Shown here one piece after another: positions 37,074 to 45,005 of a stretch of DNA of 64,000 nt. The DNA is from an uncultured bacterium (GTDB lineage Bacteria > Planctomycetota > UBA1135 > GCA-002686595): NCBI GenBank assembly GCA_937905825.1, contig CALCXM010000154.1, positions 1 to 64,000 of the forward strand, given 5' to 3'. The first letter of the stretch is position 1. Every line of letters starts with the position of its first letter. A model generated the notes under the pieces. It did no database searches. It worked only from the letters and a program-made list of their open reading frames with translations, and had not been told where the DNA came from. The position numbers and the translations under genes are program-made.

Positions 37074-37409
37074 AGGGTCTCCTGTGGGGGTCTCATTGCG
37101 GGCTTGGCAGGCCAGAAGCCAGCCGAGCAGAACTCCGTCAATTCCAAAGTAACCCCATATAGCGATAGCGGTTGACCGACTGGACAAAATCATCTCTCCA
37201 GAGACAACCGCGTCGCTTGATCGCCGACTCGAAAAGGCTGTCATACCGGGATTATTCGATCTAGCCGTGGGCTGCGATAGCGGGCGCTCACGGAGCCGCC
37301 TCTGCAGGCCTCAGAGCCCCGAAAAGGCCCGCTTTGCTCCACAAAAAAACCCGGCCAGTGAGCGCTTTCACTGGCCGGGCCTTCTGTATCGAGAAGCGTT
37401 GGCTTCTAG
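37074..37409. other. Intergenic region with a terminator
   Basis: 336 bases between the stop of the third radical SAM gene and the start of the small secreted gene, both on the reverse strand. The strong terminator at 37343-37379 lies at its right end. The left half should contain the promoter of the small secreted gene; no clear promoter motif was assigned. Confidence 0.4.
37343..37379 (-). terminator. Strong rho-independent terminator of the third radical SAM gene
   Basis: On the reverse strand, CCCGGCCAGTGA and TCACTGGCCGGG form a perfect 12-bp stem around a 6-nt loop, followed directly by seven T residues. It lies about 30 bases after the radical SAM stop codon at 37410. Confidence 0.9.
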
Positions 37410-39038
37410 CTACTTCGCGGAAACCTTCTCCGGGCGGGTGCCGGGAAGGAAGCTGGCGTGGTCCGGATCGATGAAGGACCCGGCGCGTTTGGAGTCGCCG
37501 CTGAGCTTGCGGGCGAAGTTGTTGTAGACGCTGAACGCTTTCGCTTCGACGCGACCGGCGAAGGAAGAGTAGCTGCCATCCGCCAGACGGCGACCGGCGC
37601 GCTTCTCCCAGAGACCGCGGAAGTTGCGGGCGAAGCCGTAATCCAAGGTCACGTAGTGCTGGTACATCTTGCGCATGTTGGCGATGTGGTCCGGGATCTT
37701 GCCGGGCCAGGTCTCCTCCATGTGGTACTCGCCGATCGAACCCCATTCCTTAATGGTCTGGGGCGCGACGTAGCCGAGCTCGATCGCTTGCTCCCACATG
37801 ACCGTGCCGGGGATCGGACGATAAGGCCAAACCGTCGGGCGGGCCAGGGGCGCTGCCACGTGCAAGCGGCGGCACTGGTCGATGGTCTGGGACATCGAGT
37901 CGGCCTGCTCGTGGGGAAAGCCGATGATGTAGGTCACCGAGGCGCAGATGCCGCGCTTGTCCATCTCGACGGAGGCGGCGATGTTGTCGTCGCCCAGGAT
38001 CGGCTTGCCGATCTTCTCCATCATGGCATCGGAGCCCGCTTCGGCACCGATCTCGGCGATGTAGAGGCCCGATTCCGCGATGGCGTCGAGGGTCTCTTTC
38101 TTGTAGTTGAGGATCGAGTGCGTCTCGAGGAAAGCGTTGTACTTCCACTTGTAGCCGCGCTCGTTCTTCAGGTCGGCGAACTCGCGCACGCGCTTTTCAG
38201 CAACACCCCAGTTAGCATCGTGGAAACGCACCACGTCGAAGCCCCAACGGTCGTGCAATTCGCCCAGCTCGTCGAGCATGCGATCGCCCTTCATCGCTTT
38301 CCAACGACGACCGGTCACGATCGGGGAGCAGCAGAAGGTGCAGGGCTCGGGGCAGCCGTAGCTCGAGTAGTAGGTGATGCCGAAGTAGGGCTTGCGCTCC
38401 TCTCCGTTCTGTCCCGGACCGGGCATGCGCAGGTAGTCGCCGCTCGATTGAGCGCGCATCTGGTGCTCTCGGTAGGGCTCGATGTCGATCAGGTGCCAGG
38501 GATTCGCGGGCAGGTTCTCCCAGCTCACGACCCGGCGCGGCTCCGTGTGAACCACTTGGCCATCGCGCAGCAAAGCCAGACCGGACACGTTGTCCAAAGG
38601 CTCGCCCGCGTCGATCGCCTGGACCACATCGCGGAAGGTCAACTCGCCCTGGCCCATGACCACGGCGTCGTAGAAACCCGTCAGCAGCTGCAGGTCGTAC
38701 TTCACGGTGGCAAACCAGCCGCCGATGATCTTGGGCAGATCGGGAAGTCGCTCGTGCAGCATCTTCGTGGCGTTGTAGCCGTCCACCACCATGTATCCGA
38801 GGATCCCGGTGGTGGCATACATCATCGCGTCCTCACAGGCCTCGAACAGGCGCTGGTGGGCCTCCTCTTCGCTGTAGAGACTGGCGTCGACGATCTGGAC
38901 GTCATAGCCGTCCTCGAGGGGGAAACCAGCGATGGCCAGCAATTCCAGGGGGAGCAGATCCTTCGCCGAGGGCAAACCACGGCTTTGGTCCACCTGCTGC
39001 GGCTGATAGAGAACGATCTTCTTCTTGCGTGAGATCAT
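37410..39038 (-). CDS. B12-binding radical SAM protein (third, paralogue of the first)
   Basis: A 542-residue protein with a cobalamin-binding domain (YDVQIVDASLYSEEEA, IIGGWFATVKYDL) and a radical SAM core with CPEPCTFC (Cys229, Cys233, Cys236). It aligns along its length with the protein at 17808-19382: LYSEEEA, TTGILGY, IIGGWFA, GQGELTF and NPWHLIDIEPY are shared nearly residue for residue. The two are clear paralogues 18 kb apart. This copy is not next to a carbamoyltransferase and has its own strong terminator. Its reaction is unknown. Confidence 0.85.
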   Translation of the reverse strand: MISRKKKIVLYQPQQVDQSRGLPSAKDLLPLELLAIAGFPLEDGYDVQIVDASLYSEEEAHQRLFEACEDAMMYATTGILGYMVVDGYNATKMLHERLPDLPKIIGGWFATVKYDLQLLTGFYDAVVMGQGELTFRDVVQAIDAGEPLDNVSGLALLRDGQVVHTEPRRVVSWENLPANPWHLIDIEPYREHQMRAQSSGDYLRMPGPGQNGEERKPYFGITYYSSYGCPEPCTFCCSPIVTGRRWKAMKGDRMLDELGELHDRWGFDVVRFHDANWGVAEKRVREFADLKNERGYKWKYNAFLETHSILNYKKETLDAIAESGLYIAEIGAEAGSDAMMEKIGKPILGDDNIAASVEMDKRGICASVTYIIGFPHEQADSMSQTIDQCRRLHVAAPLARPTVWPYRPIPGTVMWEQAIELGYVAPQTIKEWGSIGEYHMEETWPGKIPDHIANMRKMYQHYVTLDYGFARNFRGLWEKRAGRRLADGSYSSFAGRVEAKAFSVYNNFARKLSGDSKRAGSFIDPDHASFLPGTRPEKVSAK

Positions 39039-39165
39039 GGATGTCGGTCAAGGGGCCCAAGGGGGCCGATTGGAGGGGGATTCGGAGCGCTCCGAAGTGT
39101 ACCGGATAAATTTGGATTGGGCGGTATCCTCTCAGATCGGCCCAACAAGGGAAGCAGACCGGAGC

Positions 39166-40167
39166 CTATTCCTGGCTCAAGAGACGGGATCGACGTCTCG
39201 CCAGGGCCCACTCGGCGGCCTGCAACAAAGTGACCTTGAGGTCTTCATGCCGAGCCTTGCCGGTCCCGACGATGTCGAAGCCCGTGCCGTGCGCCGGGGA
39301 AAGCCGCAGGTACGGAAGACCGAAGAGCAGGGTCATGCCCTTGCCCTCCCCGAGCAGCTTGATTGGGATGAAGGCCTGGTCGTGATAGAGGGCCAGCACC
39401 CCGTCGTAGTCGCCGGCGGCCGCCTGGGCGAAAATTGCATCGGGCGAGATCGGGCCGCTGACGTCGACGCCTTCTTCCTGAGCGCGACGACAAGCAGGCC
39501 CGAGGATCTCGATCTCTTCGCGGCCGAGCACCCCGCCCTCCCCGGCGTGCGGGTTCAGGCCGGCGAGCCCCAGGCGCGGCTTCTCGAATCCGAGTCGGCA
39601 CAGGCCGTCATTCAACATGTGCAGGTGCCGCAGGATCTCGTCCCCGTCGATGCGTTGCAGGGCGACCTTCAAGGGCAAGTGCCTCGTAAGCAACAGCACG
39701 CGCAACTGGCCGGCGATGGCCAGCATCTGATGGTCGTCAACCCCGCACCAGCGGCCCAAGAGTTCCGTCTGGCCTTCCACGTGGACACCGGCCAGGTGCA
39801 GAGCTTCCTTCGAAACGGGGCTCGTCACCAGGGCGTCCACTTCGTCGGCGATGGCCAGCTCGTGGCCGATGCGCAGGGCGGCCAGGGCCGCTTCACCGCA
39901 CGCGGCTTGCACGCGGCCTTGCTCCCAGGAATCGGGAGCGGCGCTTTCGATCCAAACCGCGTCGCCAGCGCTGAGCTCCGCGCGCAGGTTCGAGGTTTGC
40001 TCGCGGGAGATCGACCGAATGCTCGCGGGACGAAAGTTCGCAGGACCGATCACCACCAGCCCCATGGCCCCTCGCAGCTCCGGCAAGTCCAGAACGCGCA
40101 GGGCGATCTCTGGCCCGATGCCGGCCGGATCCCCCAGGGTCAGGGCTATGAGTGCAGTGGTCGCCAT
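39166..40167 (-). CDS. pdxA: 4-hydroxythreonine-4-phosphate dehydrogenase PdxA
   Basis: PdxA oxidises 4-phosphohydroxy-L-threonine in the DXP-dependent pyridoxal phosphate pathway. This 333-residue protein has TLGDPAGIGPE at the N-terminus and metal-binding histidines in TRHLPL (His163), GLNPHAGEGG (His207) and YHDQAFIPIK (His262), followed by SPAHGTGFDI. Enterobacterial PdxA has GHTE at a substrate contact; here the motif is GQTE (Gln133). Otherwise it looks active. It precedes the SbcC-like gene's stop by only nine bases, so it may be part of the same transcript. Confidence 0.9.
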   Translation of the reverse strand: MATTALIALTLGDPAGIGPEIALRVLDLPELRGAMGLVVIGPANFRPASIRSISREQTSNLRAELSAGDAVWIESAAPDSWEQGRVQAACGEAALAALRIGHELAIADEVDALVTSPVSKEALHLAGVHVEGQTELLGRWCGVDDHQMLAIAGQLRVLLLTRHLPLKVALQRIDGDEILRHLHMLNDGLCRLGFEKPRLGLAGLNPHAGEGGVLGREEIEILGPACRRAQEEGVDVSGPISPDAIFAQAAAGDYDGVLALYHDQAFIPIKLLGEGKGMTLLFGLPYLRLSPAHGTGFDIVGTGKARHEDLKVTLLQAAEWALARRRSRLLSQE

Positions 40168-40176
40168 GGGCGAAGT

Positions 40177-43100
40177 TTAGTCGTTGCAGGCCGTGGGGCC
40201 CACCCACTGCTCGAAGGCATTCGCCAACTGCGCCAGTTCTTCGCGGGTCACGGTGCCTTGGGCCACGTGGGCTTGGCCGGCGGCGAGGCAACGTTCCTGG
40301 CGCTGCGCAGGGCTCAGGATCTCGTCCTCGGTGAAGAGGCCGCGCTTCTCCAGATCCCCTTGAAGCTCGTCGCGCTTGTTCTTGTTGAAGCGTTTGAGCC
40401 GCGGATCGCGGTCCTTGGCTTTGACGTCAATGGCTGCAATCAGGGCCCGGGCGTCACCGCCGAGTTCCTCGTTGATCGTCACCAGGTGCTCGATGTAGGC
40501 ACTCTTGGCGAGCGGGCCGTCGCGCAGCACTTCGGGGTTGAGGTGCGGGGCACGGCCGACTTGGTAGTGATCGAGCCAGGCAGCCGCCACATCCCGGCGA
40601 GCTTGCAACTTGGCTCTTTGGGCAGCGTCCCAGACTCCGTCTTGCCCCTGCAAGAAGTGCAGGGCGCGTCCGACGGTCTCCACGCGTTCGCGCAAGAGTT
40701 GATGCAACCCGGCGCAGTCCTCTCCGCAAAGGTAGTAGAGGTGCAAGGCGTCCACGCCGGCGAAGGCGTCGATGCGTGGGACGCGCAAGCGCTTGGCGTA
40801 GGCAGTGATGCTCTCGCCTTCTTCGGGGGCCAACACGCTCGGGATCGGTTGGGTGCTGAGGACCTCCGCTGCACGAACTTCGCCGCGCATCTGATCCAGG
40901 TCAAAAGTGCGCGCAGGTTCGGCGTCGAGCTCTTTCAAGACGTCTTCCAAGCGAGCCGCATCCGCGGGGTCGGAGGTCAAGAACATGATCTGGCGGCCGA
41001 GCTTCACCATCTCGTTCAAGCTGCGCACCACGTCGCGGAAACGCTCCGGGTCCGAGTTCGTGAGCGCTTCGTCGAGCACCAAGGGCAAAGGCTCGTCCAA
41101 CTCGACGCTCTTGGCCACGGCCACGCGCAAGGCCAGTCCGAGTTGCGAGCGGGTGCCGCTGGAGAGTTCGGTCAGCTCTTTCTTCACCCCGTCCGTTTCG
41201 CGAATCTCGAAGGGCAAGCCGCTGCCCGTGTAGGTCGCCGCGAGCAGCTCGTAACGATGGCGCGTGAACTGCCCGAAGAGTTCGGTCGCGTCCCGCAGAA
41301 TGTCGGGTTGGGAAAGGTTCTGGTGATCCTCGGCGACGCCCTCGAGCAGGAAGTCGGCGGCGGCCCCCTCGAGCAACTCGTCACGCAAGTCCCCCAGGTC
41401 GTCCCGCTTGCGGCGCTCTTCATCCAGGGCGTCGGTGATCTCGTGCCCCCCCTGAGCTCGTTCAATCTTGTTGGCGAGGGACGCCAGCTCTTCGTTCAGG
41501 GGCTGAAGCTTGGAAGCCAGTGCTTGAGTCTCCGCAAGCACCTCGGCGGCCAGATCCGGATCGTACGCGAGCAACTCCGGATGCTCATCCAAGCGCTTCT
41601 CGAGGGAACGAACCTCGCCCTTCAGAACACCGTGGGCTTCGCTGATTTGCTTCCACTCGTCGAGGCGATCCAAACGGCGCAACAACTCGCGCTCCCCTTC
41701 TTCGCCTAGGTCCAGATCCTGCAGAAAGCCCTCGCGGGCCTGAAGACCCTTCGCGAGTTGTTCCTTAGCGGATGCGATGCTGATCGTGGCCTGCTCGAGT
41801 TCGTCGCAAGCCTGTTGCCGAGCGCGCTCGCGATCCTGCAAGTTCGCGGTCGCCGCGCGCAAGTCGGCCCCGTTCTCGACGGGCTCCATGCGGAAGCGCG
41901 CGAGGACTTCGTTGGCCGCGGACAACTCGTTGGCCTTGCGCGCGCGAACGGTTTCCTTGGTCGCCGTGGCTTCGGCGAACGCGTGTCCAGCCGCCACTTG
42001 TCGACGCAACTCGTCCGCAACTTCGAGGAAGCGCAAGTTCGACGCCGCGGGCTCCAAACCCGTTTCGGCGCGTAACTCGGCTAGTTGCGCTTTGAACCCT
42101 GCGCGTTCCTCTGCAACGCGCCTTTGCTGACGCTCGGCGCGCTGGAGTTCTTCGCGCGCAATGCGTTGGGCCTCCTGTTCGGACATCTGCGCCTGCAGCT
42201 CTTCGATCCTTCGAGCCACCGTCTCCGGCTGCCAGTTGATTGCGCTGGCCGGGAAGAGTCGCTCGAACTCGGTCTGCAAGTGTCCGCGGCTGTCCGTCCG
42301 CGACTGAAGCCAAAGCCAGGCTGCGACGGCGATCAACCCCAGGGACAGCACCCAAGCCACCGGACTGGCGAGGGAAGTTGCAAGCTGCGAGGCAGCCAGC
42401 ACAAGCCCCGACACTCCCAAGACCACGGGCAACCAGGCTGCCCCAGGAAGCGAAGCTCCCGCTTGCAACCAACTTCCCAAGAGGCCGATCCCCTGGGCGT
42501 AGGGTCCATCGGGAAGCGCGGCTTCAACGGATTCCGCAACGCCCACGACCTTCTCGTCCGCCTGCGCCTGGCGCGCATCCAGTTCTGCCAATTTCGTCAG
42601 CAACGCTTCCAAGTTGGAAAAACGATCCAGCACACCGTCCGACGCTTGGCTCAGCCCTCGCAAGGCACGGCGGGCCTCCTGCATGTTCGCCGCAGCGGTT
42701 GCTTCCCCCTGGTGACTGTTGCGCACTTCTTCTTCGAGGCCCGCGATGACTTGCTCGCGCCGGCCGAGTAGCTCCAACTGATCTCGACTCACCGGGACTT
42801 CGAGCGCACAGGACTCCAAGGCCCGCTCCGCTTTCGCCAGCTTCTCCTGTCCCTTGCGCAGGTCCTCTGAGCAGCGCGCGACCTCGGACTCGCAAGCCTC
42901 CCAATACTTGCGGGAGTCGCTGCGCAGGGCTTGCATGGAAGACGGGAATTCTGCGAGACGTTCCGCGGCTTGGGCCAAGTCCACGCGCTTGTTCGCTAGC
43001 TCGAAGGCGAGCTTCAGGAGCTGAACTCGATCGCCAGCTGAAATTGCTTGCTCCCGCAACTCGCTCTTCTCGTCGAGCTTCTGTTGTTCGAACAGCAGGT

Positions 43101-43605
43101 CTCGGTGCCTCTCCGCCAACTCCTCACGCTTGCGCCGAGAACTCACCAGCTCGTTCTTGAGCTTGCTGGCCGTCGGGATGGCCGGGTTTGAACGGCGGCT
43201 GCTGAACACTTGGGAAAGGTCAAAGCCCGCCAAGAGTTCCGTCCGGATCACGCGCTCGATCTCCGCTTCTGTGCCCTCATCGTTGAGAAACTCATCCACC
43301 GAGAAACTGAAGCAACCACGGAAGCGGCGTTCGGGTAGAGCCGGCTGACCTTCGTCGCCCCAACGCGGCGCGGCTCCACTTTCGCGCAGGACGGAAAGCC
43401 TGCGCCCGGCCACATCCCAACTGCCTGCTGCCGATCCTTGGAAATCCTCCGTCTCCCACAAGAGGCCGGCGATCGCGCGGCACAGGCTGGACTTGCCAGA
43501 TCCGTTGGCTCCAACGATGACGTTGAAGCCTGGACCTAGACCCTCGAGTTTGTACCCGGAGGTAAGCCCCTTGGAGCGTTGCAGGTCGAGGGTGGTGAGC
43601 TTCAT
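40177..43605 (-). CDS. SbcC/YhaN-like ATPase with central membrane segments
   Basis: A 1142-residue ABC-type ATPase of the SbcC/Rad50/YhaN group. Walker A is GANGSGKSS (32-40), the signature is LSSGTRSQLGLALR (about 812), and Walker B is PLVLDEALTNSD (about 837-848). Long coiled-coil stretches lie between. Two transmembrane segments sit in the middle (about 387-408 and 414-434), as in Bacillus YhaN-like proteins and unlike SbcC. A C-terminal extension of about 250 residues follows the ATPase head and matches nothing I recognise. The start overlaps the phosphoesterase stop by four bases, so both are made together and likely form a complex acting on DNA ends near the membrane. Confidence 0.8.
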   Translation of the reverse strand: MKLTTLDLQRSKGLTSGYKLEGLGPGFNVIVGANGSGKSSLCRAIAGLLWETEDFQGSAAGSWDVAGRRLSVLRESGAAPRWGDEGQPALPERRFRGCFSFSVDEFLNDEGTEAEIERVIRTELLAGFDLSQVFSSRRSNPAIPTASKLKNELVSSRRKREELAERHRDLLFEQQKLDEKSELREQAISAGDRVQLLKLAFELANKRVDLAQAAERLAEFPSSMQALRSDSRKYWEACESEVARCSEDLRKGQEKLAKAERALESCALEVPVSRDQLELLGRREQVIAGLEEEVRNSHQGEATAAANMQEARRALRGLSQASDGVLDRFSNLEALLTKLAELDARQAQADEKVVGVAESVEAALPDGPYAQGIGLLGSWLQAGASLPGAAWLPVVLGVSGLVLAASQLATSLASPVAWVLSLGLIAVAAWLWLQSRTDSRGHLQTEFERLFPASAINWQPETVARRIEELQAQMSEQEAQRIAREELQRAERQQRRVAEERAGFKAQLAELRAETGLEPAASNLRFLEVADELRRQVAAGHAFAEATATKETVRARKANELSAANEVLARFRMEPVENGADLRAATANLQDRERARQQACDELEQATISIASAKEQLAKGLQAREGFLQDLDLGEEGERELLRRLDRLDEWKQISEAHGVLKGEVRSLEKRLDEHPELLAYDPDLAAEVLAETQALASKLQPLNEELASLANKIERAQGGHEITDALDEERRKRDDLGDLRDELLEGAAADFLLEGVAEDHQNLSQPDILRDATELFGQFTRHRYELLAATYTGSGLPFEIRETDGVKKELTELSSGTRSQLGLALRVAVAKSVELDEPLPLVLDEALTNSDPERFRDVVRSLNEMVKLGRQIMFLTSDPADAARLEDVLKELDAEPARTFDLDQMRGEVRAAEVLSTQPIPSVLAPEEGESITAYAKRLRVPRIDAFAGVDALHLYYLCGEDCAGLHQLLRERVETVGRALHFLQGQDGVWDAAQRAKLQARRDVAAAWLDHYQVGRAPHLNPEVLRDGPLAKSAYIEHLVTINEELGGDARALIAAIDVKAKDRDPRLKRFNKNKRDELQGDLEKRGLFTEDEILSPAQRQERCLAAGQAHVAQGTVTREELAQLANAFEQWVGPTACND

Positions 43606-44954
43606 GCCAGAACCTCCTCGTCGCGCACAAGGGACGGACTGGAGGTCTTCTGGGCTAGCAATTCATCGAGGGCGCGGCGGGCCACTCGCATGAGGATTTG
43701 GCGCACTTCCTCGTCCGAAGAGCAAGCTCGATCTAGGTGGCTGAAGTTGCCGTGGGCGGCCACGCTTTCCAGCCTGCCGCGGGCAACAGTCACGAGTCGC
43801 GCACAGGCTTCTTCGCCCTCTTCCAAGTCGAGCAGTCGGCGGGCCATCAACCCGGCCGGGTCCTTCTGCTGCGCGAGGCTCTGCAAGTCGATGGGCAAGC
43901 GCGATTCGTCCGTGACCTTGTCGACGAAGTAGTAAACCTCAGCGGGGAAGAGTTCCAACTCCTCCGCTTGCTGAATCGCGAGGCGGATCAGTTCCGATGG
44001 TGCAGGACAAGTTCCGACCAAGCGCAAACGCACTCCGACAACCCGCGTGCCGTCCATTTGTGATTCGAGTTCTTCCCCGAGGCTTTGCAGGGCTTGCCCC
44101 ATCGCGGAACCAATGGACTCGGCATCGGCGCAGCGTTCCACGTTGACGTCGCGCGCTTCCCAACGAATCGGACTCAAGGGCAGCTGCTCCAACTCCCAAG
44201 TGCCCGCGCCTAACTTCGCGAGCCAAGGCCCGTGAGGTCCGCACTCGCCCGCGTCGAGGCCCACCAAGCTGCCGAGATAACCAACGGGACGACCACTGGT
44301 TTGAATGCTGGGTACATGCACATGGCCCAGAAACCAGGCGGAGATCTCGAGGGCGCGATTGCTTAAGGATGCGCGCGTGACTGGCGCGTAGCGGCTGCCC
44401 GCGCCGGCGTCCAGGTCGCAATGCAAGAGCCCGACCGTGCAAAGATCGTCCGGTGCGTCGTCTTCGTAGCGTCCCGCCGTCATGGCAGCGGGCATGGCGT
44501 CGAGCGGGTTGCTTTCCACGTGCTTGCGCGGGAAGGACCAACCGATCACACGCACGAGGGCCGTCCCCTCCCGTCGCACAACGAAGCTACTCCAGGTCCC
44601 GCCGGGCCCCAGCAGGTGAACGTTGTCGAGCTCCTGGGCCAAGCGCGGCAGGGCCTCCACGTCGTGATTGCCAGCGACGCAAATGACGTCGATGTCATGG
44701 CGTTTCAGACGCTGCACGCCTTCCAGCAACGCGCCGTAGGCTTCCATGAAGTGATTCTTCGAGTCGACCACATCTCCCGCCAAGAGCACCGCGTCGACCT
44801 TCGCCGCAATCGCGCGATCGACCGTCGTGCGCCAGGCAGCTCTGGGCTCCAGGGCGCTTGGCGAGATCCCGTGCATGCCCTCCAAGCGCTGAGGCAAGCG
44901 GCTTGGCCGCCTGCCCAGATGCATGTCACCGACGCAAAGAAGTCTGGCTTGCAC
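43602..44954 (-). CDS. SbcD/YhaO-like metallophosphoesterase
   Basis: A calcineurin-like phosphoesterase of about 450 residues. The metal-binding motifs are GDMHLG, GDVVDSKN, GNHD, LLHCD and GHVH. The layout fits SbcD/Mre11/YhaO nucleases, which process DNA with the SbcC-like partner. The reading frame extends to a GTG at 44984; I prefer the GTG at 44954 because it precedes VQARLLCVGDMHLG and has a GGAG about 11 bases upstream. The stop overlaps the next ATPase gene in an ATGA. Confidence 0.85.
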   Translation of the reverse strand: MQARLLCVGDMHLGRRPSRLPQRLEGMHGISPSALEPRAAWRTTVDRAIAAKVDAVLLAGDVVDSKNHFMEAYGALLEGVQRLKRHDIDVICVAGNHDVEALPRLAQELDNVHLLGPGGTWSSFVVRREGTALVRVIGWSFPRKHVESNPLDAMPAAMTAGRYEDDAPDDLCTVGLLHCDLDAGAGSRYAPVTRASLSNRALEISAWFLGHVHVPSIQTSGRPVGYLGSLVGLDAGECGPHGPWLAKLGAGTWELEQLPLSPIRWEARDVNVERCADAESIGSAMGQALQSLGEELESQMDGTRVVGVRLRLVGTCPAPSELIRLAIQQAEELELFPAEVYYFVDKVTDESRLPIDLQSLAQQKDPAGLMARRLLDLEEGEEACARLVTVARGRLESVAAHGNFSHLDRACSSDEEVRQILMRVARRALDELLAQKTSSPSLVRDEEVLA

Positions 44955-45005
44955 GAGGGGATTCACTCCGGGAGTTGGGGGCACGGCGGCGTGCCCCGGA
45001 GGCGA

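Noticed and set aside
37458-41709. Two very long forward open frames opposite the third radical SAM gene, pdxA and the SbcC-like gene
   Set aside because: They lie antisense to well-recognised genes with conserved motifs. The forward translations have no recognisable domains and are low-complexity in Leu, Val, Gly and His.
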